Shown here piece after piece: positions 18,536 through 28,909 of a stretch of DNA of 64,000 nt (position 1 is its first letter; each line of letters starts with the position of its first letter). The stretch lies in the NCBI RefSeq assembly GCF_001458735.1, contig NZ_CZQA01000010.1:1-64000 (forward strand). The letters run 5' to 3'. Under the pieces are notes generated by a model. That model saw only the letters and a program-made list of their open reading frames with translations, did no database searches and had not been told where the DNA came from. A program made the translations under genes and the position numbers. This stretch comes from Candidatus Nitrospira nitrosa (GTDB taxonomy: Bacteria > Nitrospirota > Nitrospiria > Nitrospirales > Nitrospiraceae).

Positions 18536-18657
18536 CAGGATACTGAAAAATGGCTTCAACGATGTGCTCACATCGCTCAGAAACTCAACGAACCGAGGCG
18601 TATGCCTCGGTTCTTCGCTTGCTGAGGCCTTGCTGGACAGCCTTGTTGAGCATCCTG
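18536..18657. repeat. Dispersed TIR element, copy E (122 bp, reversed)
   Basis: Exactly as long as copy B. On the plus strand it starts CAGGATACTGAAAAA and ends GAGCATCCTG; its reverse complement aligns with copy B along the whole length, including GGCTGTCCAGCAAGGCC. The inner core is a strong palindrome, AACCGAGGC-GTAT-GCCTCGGTT. It lies between carB (stop 18734) and greA. Confidence 0.85.
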
Positions 18658-18733
18658 ACATAATGGTCGCATTCCCACCGCCCAGCACATTTCGGCCATC
18701 GTATGGGTATTACACGAGTTCTTCCGCAGCCTG

Positions 18734-21700
18734 TTAGGCCTGATGATACTCTTGCAATGTCCGGATCGATAGATCTTTTTTCAGGATTGCCTCGATCGCC
18801 ATCGCCGCCGCATGGGCCCCTCGCATGGTCGTGTAATAGGGGATCCCCCGATGGAGTGCCTCTCGTCTGATGGCAAGCGAATCAACATGCGCCGAGGCCG
18901 TCCGTACCGTATTGACGACAATGGCCACCGAGCCGTTCTTAATATGATCAACGATGTGAGGCCTACCTTCAGCCACTTTATTCACGACCTCCACGGGAAG
19001 TCCATGCTCTCGTAGATAGCCCGCAGTCCCGCTCGTTCCTTGAATCCGCATCCCCAGTTGGCTCAAGGCCCTGCCCACTTCGAGCGCGGCCGGACGATCC
19101 GATGGCTTCACGCTGATGAACGCCGTGCCGGACGTGGGCAACACAGCCCCGGCCCCGGCCTGGGATTTGGCAAAGGCCCATCCAAAATCTTCATCGAGGC
19201 CCATCACCTCCCCGGTCGATTTCATCTCCGGGCCGAGCAACACATCGACCCCTGGAAACTTATTGAAGGGAAACACCGCCTCTTTGACCGAGAAATGCTC
19301 AGGGACCGGAGCCTGTGTAAATCCAAGCTCCTTGAGCGATCGCCCCATCATCACCTTCATCGCCAGCTTTGCAAGCGGGACCCCGATCGCTTTGCTCACG
19401 AACGGAACGGTCCGGGATCCTCGTGGATTGACCTCTAACACATAAATCGTCTCCCCTTTGACGGCAAATTGGGCGTTCATCAACCCAATCACCCCTAACT
19501 CTCTGGCCAACATGCTCATCTGACGCTCGATCTCGGTGACAAGAGGCTTCTCGAGGGTGTAGGGAGGAAGCGAGCAGGCTGAATCGCCAGAATGGACCCC
19601 GGCCTCTTCAATATGCTCCATAATGCCTGCGACCACCACGGTATCCCCATCTGATATCGCATCGGCATCGACTTCGATCGCATCGGCGAGGTACTTGTCG
19701 ATCAACACCGGATGATTGGGCGACGCCTTGACCGCCGACCGCGTGTATTCCAATAAACCGGCTTCGTCATAGACGATCTGCATGGACCGTCCGCCTAAGA
19801 CGTACGACGGACGCACCATAACCGGGTAACTGATTTGCTCGGCAATGTGTACCGCTTCCTCAACGGATCGAGCGGTGCCACTCTCCGCCTGACGCAGGCC
19901 GAGCTTATTCAACAGTTCACGGAACCGTTCACGATCCTCAGCCAGATCGATGGCATCAGGACTGGTGCCGAGAATCTTGACACCGGCCTTTGAAAGCGGG
20001 AGCGCGAGCTTCAAGGGAGTCTGCCCCCCGAATTGCAATACCACACCGAGCGGCTGTTCCCGATGCACGATATTCAGCACATCCTCATGGGTGAGCGGCT
20101 CAAAGTAGAGGCGATCCGAGGTATCGTAATCCGTGCTGACGGTTTCCGGATTGCAGTTCACCATGATCGTATCGATCGCTTCTTCCCGAAGCGCCATGGC
20201 CGCATGGACACAACAGTAGTCGAACTCGATCCCCTGCCCGATACGATTGGGGCCTCCACCAAGAATAACGACCTTTTTTCGATCGGACGGCCTTGCTTCG
20301 CACTCGTGTCCATAGGTGGAATAGAGATACGGAGTCTGGGCCTCAAATTCTGCGGCACAGGTATCGACTCGTTTATACGTCACGCGCCGTTCCCGATGCT
20401 CCATCCGTGCTTTTGCGACGACCCCAGCCTCACAGCCCAGCAAGTACGCGATACGATCATCAGAAAAACCGAGCTCCTTGGCTTCCCAAAGGAGTCCTCC
20501 GCTCAGACACTCCGCCGGGTTGGTCGCATGGCTGGCAAGAGATCGTTCAAAATCCACCAGCTGTCTCACCTGGTCTAAGAACCAGGGATCGACTTTCGTC
20601 GTCGCGCCCAATTCCTTATCGGTCAATCCCAGGCGCATGGCGTCGGCCAGATACCACAGTCGCTCCGGCAATGGCGTGCGTAGTAATCCCTCAAGCTTCT
20701 CGACGGCCTCCGAACGATTGAAGCCGGTCGGCATTCCGCGGTCCAGGCCGAACCGAGACACCAGCCCGTTTAGATCCAATTCCAACGAGCGAATCGCTTT
20801 CTGCAATGACTCTTTAAAGGTACGTCCGATCGCCATCACCTCACCGACCGACTTCATTTGGGTCGTCAAGGTCGGATCGGCACCTTTGAACTTCTGAAAG
20901 GCAAATCGAGGAATTTTCACCACGACGTAATCAATGGCCGGCTCAAACGATGCCTTTGTCACTCCGGTAATATCGTTCGCAATCTCATCCAGCGTGTATC
21001 CAACGGCAAGTTTGGCGGCGATCTTCGCGATGGGGAATCCGGTCGCTTTCGAGGCCAACGCCGAACTTCGGGATACTCGCGGATTCATCTCAATGACGAC
21101 CATCTCACCATTGGCCGGGTTGATCCCGAACTGGATATTCGATCCGCCCGTGTCGACCCCGATCTCACGAATAATGCGCAGAGCCGCATCCCGCATCTGT
21201 TGGTATTCTTTATCGGTCAAGGTCATGGCCGGCGCCACGGTAATGCTGTCTCCGGTGTGGACCCCCATCGGATCGAAATTTTCAATGGAGCACACGATGA
21301 CGACATTGTCTTTCAGGTCACGCATGACCTCCAATTCATACTCTTTCCAACCGATGACCGATTCCTCGATCAAGACCTGGCTCACGGGACTCATCGCCAG
21401 TGCCCACTCGATCAATCGCTCAAATTCTTCACGATTGTAGGCAATATTTCCACCGGTCCCTCCCATCGTGAAGGAAGGGCGAATGATCGCCGGAAACCCG
21501 ACGGTCTCCACGATCGCGACGGCTTCCTGGCGATTATGGGCCGTCCCGCTCTTCGGCACCCGGAGCCCGATCCGCTGCATGGCCAGCTTAAACGCTTCTC
21601 GATCCTCCGCCTTATGGATCGCATCCGCCGACGCCCCCACAAGGGTCACTCCATACTTCTCGAGCACGCCTCGTTTGACCAAGCCCATCGTGGTGTTGAG

Positions 21701-21985
21701 AGCCGTTTGCCCTCCCATGGTCGGCAGCAAGGCATCGGGACGTTCCCGGTCGATGACTTTTTCGACCACGTCCAACGTAATCGGTTCCACATAGGTCCGA
21801 TCGGCCAGCTCTGGGTCGGTCATGATCGTAGCGGGATTACTGTTGATGAGAATGACCTTATAGCCCTCGGCCTTGAGGGCTTTACAGGCCTGTGTACCGG
21901 AGTAATCGAACTCACAGGCTTGCCCGATGACGATTGGGCCTGATCCGATCATCAGAATTGATTGGATATCCGTCCGTTTTGGCAT
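18734..21985 (-). CDS. carB: Carbamoyl-phosphate synthase large subunit CarB
   Basis: Makes carbamoyl phosphate from bicarbonate, ammonia and two ATP for arginine and pyrimidine synthesis. 1083 residues, normal. Two homologous ATP-grasp halves: the first starts [22 protein letters not shown], the second [21 protein letters not shown] near residue 570. The C-terminal MGS-like allosteric domain (about 950-1083) is present. The small subunit gene carA is 2 kb upstream in the same operon, separated by sppA and the M48 gene. Start ATG 9 bases after the M48 stop. Confidence 0.98.
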   Translation of the reverse strand: MPKRTDIQSILMIGSGPIVIGQACEFDYSGTQACKALKAEGYKVILINSNPATIMTDPELADRTYVEPITLDVVEKVIDRERPDALLPTMGGQTALNTTMGLVKRGVLEKYGVTLVGASADAIHKAEDREAFKLAMQRIGLRVPKSGTAHNRQEAVAIVETVGFPAIIRPSFTMGGTGGNIAYNREEFERLIEWALAMSPVSQVLIEESVIGWKEYELEVMRDLKDNVVIVCSIENFDPMGVHTGDSITVAPAMTLTDKEYQQMRDAALRIIREIGVDTGGSNIQFGINPANGEMVVIEMNPRVSRSSALASKATGFPIAKIAAKLAVGYTLDEIANDITGVTKASFEPAIDYVVVKIPRFAFQKFKGADPTLTTQMKSVGEVMAIGRTFKESLQKAIRSLELDLNGLVSRFGLDRGMPTGFNRSEAVEKLEGLLRTPLPERLWYLADAMRLGLTDKELGATTKVDPWFLDQVRQLVDFERSLASHATNPAECLSGGLLWEAKELGFSDDRIAYLLGCEAGVVAKARMEHRERRVTYKRVDTCAAEFEAQTPYLYSTYGHECEARPSDRKKVVILGGGPNRIGQGIEFDYCCVHAAMALREEAIDTIMVNCNPETVSTDYDTSDRLYFEPLTHEDVLNIVHREQPLGVVLQFGGQTPLKLALPLSKAGVKILGTSPDAIDLAEDRERFRELLNKLGLRQAESGTARSVEEAVHIAEQISYPVMVRPSYVLGGRSMQIVYDEAGLLEYTRSAVKASPNHPVLIDKYLADAIEVDADAISDGDTVVVAGIMEHIEEAGVHSGDSACSLPPYTLEKPLVTEIERQMSMLARELGVIGLMNAQFAVKGETIYVLEVNPRGSRTVPFVSKAIGVPLAKLAMKVMMGRSLKELGFTQAPVPEHFSVKEAVFPFNKFPGVDVLLGPEMKSTGEVMGLDEDFGWAFAKSQAGAGAVLPTSGTAFISVKPSDRPAALEVGRALSQLGMRIQGTSGTAGYLREHGLPVEVVNKVAEGRPHIVDHIKNGSVAIVVNTVRTASAHVDSLAIRREALHRGIPYYTTMRGAHAAAMAIEAILKKDLSIRTLQEYHQA

Positions 21986-21994
21986 GATAGTCTG

Positions 21995-22963
21995 CTAACC
22001 GTGATTGACTAGAGGAAGTTCTGGACCAATGAGGGGGTGATAGGGAGCCGGCATTGGGCCCTGATTCTCCTGAGTATCATGATAGTACTTCATGGCCTCA
22101 GGGAGCCACGCTTCGATCTGATTGATCCGCGCCAGATCGGAGGGATGCGTCGACAAAAATTCTGGAATCGTGTGTTGAGATCGAAAACAGACTTTGTCAA
22201 TCATTTGTCTGGGACAACCACTCATTCGCTCCCAAAACGGAACCGCTTCTCGAGGATCATACCCCGCCTGTGCCATCAGCTTGAGCCCGATATAGTCGGC
22301 TTCTGATTCTTGTTTCCGGCCGAATGGTAACGACACCCCGACACCATAGGCACTCATCGCCGCAATGGCTGCATCCGGTCGACCGGCTGCCGCTCCGGCA
22401 GCCAGAGCACCGACCTGACCGATGGTCTCCAGAATACTCCGACTATACCGTTCTGCGCCATGTCGTTGGAGGGCATGCGCCACTTCATGGCCGATCACGG
22501 TGGCCAAGCCATTTTCATTCTTGGTAATCTTCAAAATTCCCGTGAAGACCGCAACTTTTCCGCCGGGAAGGGCGAAGGCGTTGATCGTGCGATCATCTCG
22601 AATGATCGCGAATTCCCATTGATATTCCGGTTTATTCGCGACGGCAGCGATTCGATTCCCCACCCTGTTGACCAACTCATTCAACTCAGGATCGTCGCTT
22701 ACCGGTGCTTTTCGAAGTAATTCCCGATAAGCACCGACCCCCATCGCCATTTCCTTTTCCTCGGAAATGTAAATAAACTGATCGCGCGCGGTCCCTGGGG
22801 CTCTGACACACCCGCTGACCGCCGCAGCCAAGATTGCCATCGACCCAGCGGTCAGAAGACACGAGAGCCCCATCGCTCTGCGAACACCCCCAAGCAACAA
22901 CGTCCGACGAGCAATGGGCGTTGAGAGCAATCGGTCGATCTCGTGGTCCGACGGCTGCACCAT
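21995..22963 (-). CDS. M48-family metallopeptidase lipoprotein
   Basis: Zinc protease of the periplasmic M48 (LoiP/BepA-like) type, 322 residues. The zinc site is HEVAHALQRH (HExxH) near residue 160, with the third ligand Glu in ESEADYIGL. The N-terminus has a twin-Arg-like pair and a hydrophobic stretch ending in VSGC, a lipobox, so it is probably exported and lipid-anchored. GAMR-type catalytic surroundings (FALPGGKVAVFTGIL) are family-typical. It sits between sppA and carB in the pyr operon; these two proteases may serve envelope quality control. Start ATG has AGAGGTGA upstream. Confidence 0.9.
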   Translation of the reverse strand: MVQPSDHEIDRLLSTPIARRTLLLGGVRRAMGLSCLLTAGSMAILAAAVSGCVRAPGTARDQFIYISEEKEMAMGVGAYRELLRKAPVSDDPELNELVNRVGNRIAAVANKPEYQWEFAIIRDDRTINAFALPGGKVAVFTGILKITKNENGLATVIGHEVAHALQRHGAERYSRSILETIGQVGALAAGAAAGRPDAAIAAMSAYGVGVSLPFGRKQESEADYIGLKLMAQAGYDPREAVPFWERMSGCPRQMIDKVCFRSQHTIPEFLSTHPSDLARINQIEAWLPEAMKYYHDTQENQGPMPAPYHPLIGPELPLVNHG

Positions 22964-23031
22964 CTGTCACCTCTACCCCACCCTCCGGCTTCATTCTAAC
23001 ACCAGCCACACCATCGGTATTCTTCTTTCTA

Positions 23032-23982
23032 CTACGGCATCCACAGGTACATAAACTGAGGAGTTCCCCCACGCACCAATGTGGCAAGGTCGAAATCTGC
23101 AAGGCCGGCAAGTCCGCTCGGAACGGCAAGTTTAGAATAGACGTTGTTCGAATACTCGCCTGGACGTTGGTACGTCACGACACGGGCTTCCGTCAGGCCG
23201 GCTCGTTTCTTCGCAACCTCAACGGCGTCTTCCAGGTAGCCGATCTCATCGACCAAACCGGCCTCCTTCGCTTGCTCCCCTGTATAGATGCGACCATCAG
23301 CCAGCCGCTTGATCTGGTCCATCTGTAAATTCGAACGGCCCTCCTGCACGATGGTCAAGAACCGTTGATAAAACGAATCGATCAGCCCTTGGAAGATGGC
23401 ACGCTCTTCGGTCGTCATGGTCCGAAACGGCGATCCCATGTCCTTCCGAGGGCCTGACGTGACCGCCGTCGCATCGACTCCTATTTTCTCGAGCAACCCT
23501 TTGGCATTCACCGTGAGCATGATGACACCGATACTCCCGGTGACGGATGACGGATGCGCCAATACCCGGTCGGCAGCGGCTGCAATGTAGTAGCCCCCCG
23601 AGGTCCCAAGATCCATGATGGAGGCAACAACGGGCACTTTACGATTGGCTTTGAATGTCTTCAACTCGTGATAAATGATATCCGAGGCCGTGACCGTTCC
23701 TCCAGGCGTGTTGATGCGCAACACGACGGCCTTGATCTGTTCATCCTTCGCGGCCCTAGTCAGTTGCTCCTTCACGTTTGCAATCATACTGGGCGTCGAT
23801 CTGAATCCATCTTTTTCCTGCGAGCTGATCATTCCCGATATCTCAACCAACAGCACCTTGGCCTTTCCGCTTCCGTCGACCTGCATTTCCTGTAACGGTC
23901 CAGGGCCGGGGAACAACGGGAAATTGAAGGTACAGCCGGACAGCAGAAGTCCGATCACCCCCACCACAATAGGATTACGCAT
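23032..23982 (-). CDS. sppA: Signal peptide peptidase SppA (lipoprotein form)
   Basis: Serine protease that degrades cleaved signal peptides at the membrane. 316 residues from the ATG at 23982 with GGAG upstream, overlapping the carA stop by 8 bases; the open frame further upstream is inside carA. N-terminal signal peptide with lipobox LLLSGC. S49 core: [18 protein letters not shown], the Lys of the Ser-Lys dyad in [10 protein letters not shown], and the nucleophile in [16 protein letters not shown]. Length is that of the short (67K-half) SppA form. Cotranscribed with carA and the M48 protease gene. Confidence 0.92.
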   Translation of the reverse strand: MRNPIVVGVIGLLLSGCTFNFPLFPGPGPLQEMQVDGSGKAKVLLVEISGMISSQEKDGFRSTPSMIANVKEQLTRAAKDEQIKAVVLRINTPGGTVTASDIIYHELKTFKANRKVPVVASIMDLGTSGGYYIAAAADRVLAHPSSVTGSIGVIMLTVNAKGLLEKIGVDATAVTSGPRKDMGSPFRTMTTEERAIFQGLIDSFYQRFLTIVQEGRSNLQMDQIKRLADGRIYTGEQAKEAGLVDEIGYLEDAVEVAKKRAGLTEARVVTYQRPGEYSNNVYSKLAVPSGLAGLADFDLATLVRGGTPQFMYLWMP

Positions 23983-25147
23983 AATGGTTCTCCATACGCC
24001 GCACAAATTCACCGAACAAGTAGGCAGCATCGTGCGGTCCCGGTGCTGCCTCCGGATGGTATTGGACCGAAAAGACCGGATGTTCAAGTGAAGCCATACC
24101 TTCAACCGAGCAATCATTCAAACTGACATGGGTGATGGCAAGCCGTCCATATCGCGTCTGGATCACAGGCGAGACCGTTGGTACGTCAACCAGCATCGGC
24201 TGCGCCTGCACGGCAAAATTATGGTTCTGCGAAGTGATTTCAACTTTTCTGGTTCGAAGATCCATCACAGGGTGATTCGCTCCATGGTGGCCGAACTTCA
24301 ACTTATAGGTCTTGAGTCCGAATGCGAGGCCAAGAATCTGATGCCCCAAACAGATCCCGAAGATGGGATAGCGACCAATCAGCTGTTCAACCGCCTTCGC
24401 CGCATACGGAACACCCTCCGGGTCTCCCGGACCGTTTGAAAGAAAAATTCCGTGAGGCTTAAGCGCCTCAACGGCTTCGGCCGGCGTGGCGGCAGGGACC
24501 ACGGTCACATCACACCCGACATCAACCAGTCGTCTCAGAATGTTGTATTTGATGCCAAAATCATAGGCGACAACCCGCCAGCGTGCACCGCTTCCTATTG
24601 CGTCACTGTTCGGCCATGGTGCCCAGTCACCGGTCCCTGTCGTCCATTCAAATGGACGCGCACAGGTGACTTCGGCAGCAAGATCTCGTCCGACGATACC
24701 GGGTGCTTGTCTAGCTCGCCCAATCGCTCGTTCATGGTCGAGATCAAGGTGCGTGATACAACCTTGTTGCGACCCATGCTCGCGCAAATGTCTTGTCAAC
24801 GCCCTTGTATCGATCCCCTCAATGGCAACAACCTGAGTCTCTACCAAGGACTCGTGAAGCGTCTGTTTGCCGCGCCAGTTACTGAGCAATCGGCTCGCTT
24901 CATGTACGATAAACCCTTCAGCCCAAGCCCGACGAGACTCTACATCTTCCGGCGTCACGCCATAGTTCCCGATCTGTGGACAGGTCATGGTAATGATCTG
25001 TCCCTTGTAGGACGGATCACTCAAAATTTCCTGATAGCCGGTCATGGCCGTGTTAAACACGACTTCACCGACCGTTTCACCCTCGTAACCAAGCGCACGA
25101 CCTTCAAACACCGTCCCGTCTGCCAATGCCAATACTGCCTTTTTCAC
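23975..25147 (-). CDS. carA: Carbamoyl-phosphate synthase small subunit CarA
   Basis: Glutaminase subunit that delivers ammonia to CarB. 390 residues. The N-terminal CPSase domain starts [19 protein letters not shown] with [17 protein letters not shown]; the C-terminal amidotransferase domain has the nucleophile Cys in [15 protein letters not shown] and the His/Glu pair in [11 protein letters not shown]. The start overlaps the stop of the DUF4149 gene (25144-25147, ATGA). Part of the pyrR-led operon, so probably under PyrR attenuation. Confidence 0.98.
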   Translation of the reverse strand: MKKAVLALADGTVFEGRALGYEGETVGEVVFNTAMTGYQEILSDPSYKGQIITMTCPQIGNYGVTPEDVESRRAWAEGFIVHEASRLLSNWRGKQTLHESLVETQVVAIEGIDTRALTRHLREHGSQQGCITHLDLDHERAIGRARQAPGIVGRDLAAEVTCARPFEWTTGTGDWAPWPNSDAIGSGARWRVVAYDFGIKYNILRRLVDVGCDVTVVPAATPAEAVEALKPHGIFLSNGPGDPEGVPYAAKAVEQLIGRYPIFGICLGHQILGLAFGLKTYKLKFGHHGANHPVMDLRTRKVEITSQNHNFAVQAQPMLVDVPTVSPVIQTRYGRLAITHVSLNDCSVEGMASLEHPVFSVQYHPEAAPGPHDAAYLFGEFVRRMENHYA

Positions 25148-25656
25148 GATTGTCTTCCGCCGTCGTCCATTACACGTTTTGCTCTGATCCCCATAAGCAG
25201 GAGACCCAATACCAGGTTGATCATATACAGCGATCGAATCGGCAACAGCACGTGGAAAAATGCCTCAAACGCTGCTTTCTTGGCTCCCTCATCCTTCGTC
25301 GCAAAGGCCTGCGTTTGAAGTGCTGCTGCCTCAGGATGCAATACCAGAATGATAACCCCTGCGATCACCACCATCATGATCACCACCAGAATCTCGCTCG
25401 CACTCACCATCACACGAGGCTCACCGCTCCACCATCGGCCTAACAAGGCCACAGCGAGAACGCCACCGGCTCCGATGACGAACCGATGATAGCCCTCAAA
25501 CGCACGTGTCAAAAACATCCCCCCGGAGTCTTGTCCTCCGAACGTATTGAATACCGCTGGGATCACTGCACCGCTCAGTACTATCATCCCCCCGACCCAC
25601 ACTGCGAGGGCAACTCCCTCGAGCGTGAGGCAACAGACCATCCCCCACCAGGGCAT
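25144..25656 (-). CDS. Four-helix membrane protein, DUF4149-like
   Basis: Integral membrane protein of about 170 residues with four hydrophobic segments (near residues 8-30, 60-80, 92-112 and 140-160). The pattern [15 protein letters not shown] and the [17 protein letters not shown] end resemble DUF4149-type proteins; the function is not known. The ATG at 25656 lies 13 bases after the pyrC stop; an upstream start at 25704 would overlap pyrC. It overlaps carA as ATGA. The pyr operon position suggests only co-expression. Confidence 0.7.
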   Translation of the reverse strand: MPWWGMVCCLTLEGVALAVWVGGMIVLSGAVIPAVFNTFGGQDSGGMFLTRAFEGYHRFVIGAGGVLAVALLGRWWSGEPRVMVSASEILVVIMMVVIAGVIILVLHPEAAALQTQAFATKDEGAKKAAFEAFFHVLLPIRSLYMINLVLGLLLMGIRAKRVMDDGGRQS

Positions 25657-25669
25657 CCGCCGCACGGCA

Positions 25670-26956
25670 CTACCGCTCCACAGGGCTGGCCTCGAATACC
25701 ACACGGCCGCCTACGATCGTGGTCTGTACTAGCCCTTTCACTTTCCATCCGACAAACGGCGTGTTTCGGCTCTTGGATCGGAATTTTGTCGGATCGACCT
25801 CCCACTGTTCATGCTGATCCACGATCACGACATCAGCGTCCGCGCCCACCCCCAATGTACCTTTTTTGAGGCCGAACGCGGCGGCCGGAGCAGAAGTCAG
25901 CTTCTGAACGGCTTGCTCGAGCGATAAGACCCCTTCCTCCACCAATCCCAACGTCAGCGAAAGCGCGGTCTCAAGTCCGACAATTCCGAATGGAGCCTCG
26001 GTAAAATCCTGCTGTTTTTCCTGAGTCGCATGGGGAGCATGATCCGTGGCGATCACATCAATTGTCCCATCACGCAACCCTTCCTTGATCGCCTGGACAT
26101 CGGTCCAGGTCCGCAAGGGCGGATTCATTTTGGCATGGGTGTTGTAACCGCGCACTAGGTCCTCGGTCAACGTGAAATGGTGCGGACAGGCCTCCGCTGT
26201 CACACGAATCCCACGGGCCTTTGCCTCCCGAACCATTCGCGCCGACCCGGCGGTGCTGATATGGGCCAGATGCAAACGAGCCCCCGTCAACTCAGACAGC
26301 GACAGATTGCGCGCCACCATCACATCTTCGGCTGCCGCAGGGATACCGGGCAATCCAAGCTCGGTGGAAATCAACCCCTCGTTCATGCAACCGCCTTCGG
26401 CGAGATGGAGATCCTCGCAGTGATCAACCACGGGTAGGTCAAACGCCGACGCATATTCCATCGCACGCCGCATCACCAAACTGTTCATCACGGGCTTTCC
26501 ATCATCCGAGATCGCCACGCAACCGGAACGGCGCAAGTCACCGATTTCGGCCAGTTCCTTCCCTTCGGATCCTTTGGTGATCGCACCGATCGGCAACACA
26601 TTCGCGAGACCGGCCAGCCGAGACCGTTCCAGAATAAACTCGGTCACGGCTTGATTGTCGTTCACCGGGCTTGTATTGGGCATACAGCAGACAGTCGTAA
26701 ATCCTCCTGCGACTGCTGCTGCGCTGCCGCTTTGAATGGTTTCTTTATATTCGAATCCTGGCTCTCGAAAATGCACGTGCAGGTCGACAAATCCAGGCAG
26801 AACCAACTTTCCTTCCGCCCGAATCGTCCGGCTGCCGACGGGAGCCGTCAGCTGGGGAGCGACCGCCGTGATTTTTCCGTCATCGATGAGCACATCGGCT
26901 ATTCCGACAAACCGACCTGGATCGATGACCCGACCACCTTTAATTAAAATCGACAC
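25670..26956 (-). CDS. pyrC: Dihydroorotase PyrC
   Basis: Closes carbamoyl aspartate to dihydroorotate. 428 residues, class I (PyrC of the long, AllB-like type). Metal site: DLHVHFREPG (HxH) near residue 60; substrate loop CMPNTSP; further His ligands in DHCEDL and LAHIS; the catalytic Asp in ATDHAPH. Follows pyrB by 118 bases in the operon. All ligands are present, so this is an active-type enzyme rather than the inactive PyrC' found beside some PyrB. Confidence 0.96.
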   Translation of the reverse strand: MSILIKGGRVIDPGRFVGIADVLIDDGKITAVAPQLTAPVGSRTIRAEGKLVLPGFVDLHVHFREPGFEYKETIQSGSAAAVAGGFTTVCCMPNTSPVNDNQAVTEFILERSRLAGLANVLPIGAITKGSEGKELAEIGDLRRSGCVAISDDGKPVMNSLVMRRAMEYASAFDLPVVDHCEDLHLAEGGCMNEGLISTELGLPGIPAAAEDVMVARNLSLSELTGARLHLAHISTAGSARMVREAKARGIRVTAEACPHHFTLTEDLVRGYNTHAKMNPPLRTWTDVQAIKEGLRDGTIDVIATDHAPHATQEKQQDFTEAPFGIVGLETALSLTLGLVEEGVLSLEQAVQKLTSAPAAAFGLKKGTLGVGADADVVIVDQHEQWEVDPTKFRSKSRNTPFVGWKVKGLVQTTIVGGRVVFEASPVER

Positions 26957-27074
26957 GATACGCCCTTTCTATACGTTGGCAGTCTCTGTTGATCCGATGA
27001 TCTGTCACGGAACCCACTCCATTTCAAGCGCTGATCATTGGTTACGCACTCGACAGACCGTCAGATCAATGGAT

Positions 27075-27998
27075 TCATGAATTGGTCCCGGACATGAGGT
27101 ACAAAATTCCCATCCGTACCGCCACCCCATTCGCAACTTGGTCCAAAATCACCGACGACAAACTATCAGCCACATCCGGGGCGATCTCCACACCTCGATT
27201 GATGGGGCCAGGATGCATGACGATGGCATCCGAGTCAGCCAGCCGTACACGCTCAGCGGTGAGTCCGTAGAGCCGCGAGTATTCTCTGATTGAAGGAAAC
27301 TGTGCGCGCCCTTGCCGCTCCAATTGAAGCCGCAGCATCATGATGACATTCACGTCGCGCAGACCTTCATCCATATTGGAATATACTTTCGCCCCCAGCT
27401 TTTCGACGCCCCAAGGCATCATCGTCGGAGGCCCCACGAGTCTGACCTCAGCCCCGAGTTTGACGAGCGCAAAGATATTCGAACGAGCAACCCGACTATG
27501 CGACACGTCGCCGACAATCGCCACCCGCAAGCCTCGAAAGTTCATTCCTCGTTGCCGAATCGTATAGAGATCAAGCAATGCTTGCGTGGGATGTTCGTGC
27601 CATCCATCGCCTGCATTGATGACAGACGACTTCACTCCCTGCGCCAACGCCTCGGCGGCTCCGGCCGAGGAATGCCGCAATACGATAATGTCGGCTTGCA
27701 TCGCTTCGATATTTCTCGCCGTATCGAGCAACGTTTCCCCCTTCACGACACTACTGGAAGAGGGTGCAAAGTTGATCACGTCGGCGCTCAGCCGCTTGGC
27801 TGCCAATTCGAAGGATGTCCGCGTCCTCGTACTTGGCTCGAAGAAGAGATTGACGACCGTCTTCCCTCTCAGGGCCGGCACTTTCTTGATTTCGCGCCCC
27901 GTCACTTCTTTAAAAGAATCGGCGGTATCGAGGATGAGGGTGATCTCATCGACCGCCAAGGGGGCGAGACTCAACAGATCTTTGCGCTTCACGCTCAT
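27075..27998 (-). CDS. pyrB: Aspartate carbamoyltransferase PyrB
   Basis: Transfers the carbamoyl group to aspartate. 307 residues from the ATG at 27998, which has GGAGGG upstream; longer starts would run into pyrR. Carbamoyl-phosphate site [13 protein letters not shown] near residue 50; [12 protein letters not shown] near 130; the aspartate site is in the C-terminal half ([19 protein letters not shown]). No pyrI regulatory subunit is nearby, as is usual where PyrR controls the operon. Confidence 0.97.
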   Translation of the reverse strand: MSVKRKDLLSLAPLAVDEITLILDTADSFKEVTGREIKKVPALRGKTVVNLFFEPSTRTRTSFELAAKRLSADVINFAPSSSSVVKGETLLDTARNIEAMQADIIVLRHSSAGAAEALAQGVKSSVINAGDGWHEHPTQALLDLYTIRQRGMNFRGLRVAIVGDVSHSRVARSNIFALVKLGAEVRLVGPPTMMPWGVEKLGAKVYSNMDEGLRDVNVIMMLRLQLERQGRAQFPSIREYSRLYGLTAERVRLADSDAIVMHPGPINRGVEIAPDVADSLSSVILDQVANGVAVRMGILYLMSGTNS

Positions 27999-28020
27999 GG
28001 AACCCTCCATTCCATGACCA

Positions 28021-28611
<591 letters not shown>

Positions 28612-28626
28612 TCACATTTCAGGCAT

Positions 28627-28658
28627 AAAAAAACCTCCCCACCACAAGAGTGAGAAGG
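28627..28658 (-). terminator. Attenuator terminator of the pyr leader
   Basis: On the minus strand CCTTCTCAC (28658-28650), a 7-base loop and GTGGGGAGG (28642-28634) form a 9-pair stem followed by seven T (28633-28627). The left arm can instead pair with GTGAGCAAGG (28712-28703), part of the PyrR-binding hairpin region, giving an antiterminator. The structures exclude each other, as in classical PyrR attenuation. Confidence 0.85.
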
Positions 28659-28706
28659 TCGACTGGAACGAACGTGCGCCGGAACATCACACATGATCAA
28701 CTCCTT

Positions 28707-28726
28707 GCTCACCTCACTGGATGAGC
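28707..28726 (-). promoter_or_regulatory. PyrR-binding hairpin (anti-antiterminator)
   Basis: The 20 bases fold into a 7-pair stem (GCTCATC / GGTGAGC, one T-G pair) with the hexaloop CAGTGA, which fits the known PyrR loop CNGNGA; the run ATCCAGTGAGGT matches the published binding consensus at nearly all positions. It lies about 10 bases after the likely transcription start. Confidence 0.85.
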
Positions 28727-28741
28727 ATTAAAGGTTTCGCT

Positions 28742-28770
28742 ATCCTACTGAGTCAACGATGCCCTGTCAA
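28742..28770 (-). promoter_or_regulatory. Promoter of the pyr operon
   Basis: Minus-strand TTGACA (28765-28770) and TAGGAT (28742-28747) with a 17-base spacer. Predicted start near 28735, just before the PyrR-binding hairpin, giving a leader of about 155 bases to the pyrR ATG. Confidence 0.75.
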
Positions 28771-28827
28771 GATTCGTCGCAACGGCACTCAAACTCGCTC
28801 TGCGCTCTATGAAAAGACGGTCAGGAC

Positions 28828-28857
28828 GTACGTTGCCCCATGCGACAGGCAACGTGC
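28828..28857. terminator. Hairpin downstream of the CorA-like gene
   Basis: GTACGTTGCC and GGCAACGTGC pair over 10 positions (one wobble) with a 10-base loop. It lies 52 bases beyond the stop codon of the CorA-like gene and upstream of the pyr promoter, without a strong T run, so termination is plausible but not sure. Confidence 0.45.
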
Positions 28858-28909
28858 TGAGGTCTGGCCGGGAAGACTGTCCACTGAAGAGATGAGGGTT
28901 GTCGGTCGA

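Noticed and set aside
20858-21943. 361-codon plus-strand frame opposite carB
   Set aside because: Antisense shadow; the carB protein is complete and conserved across the stretch.
28780-28900. Possible sixth copy of the dispersed element (contains GACGTACGTTG)
   Set aside because: Only a short core match; no terminal repeats or other shared blocks, so I call it a simple hairpin.
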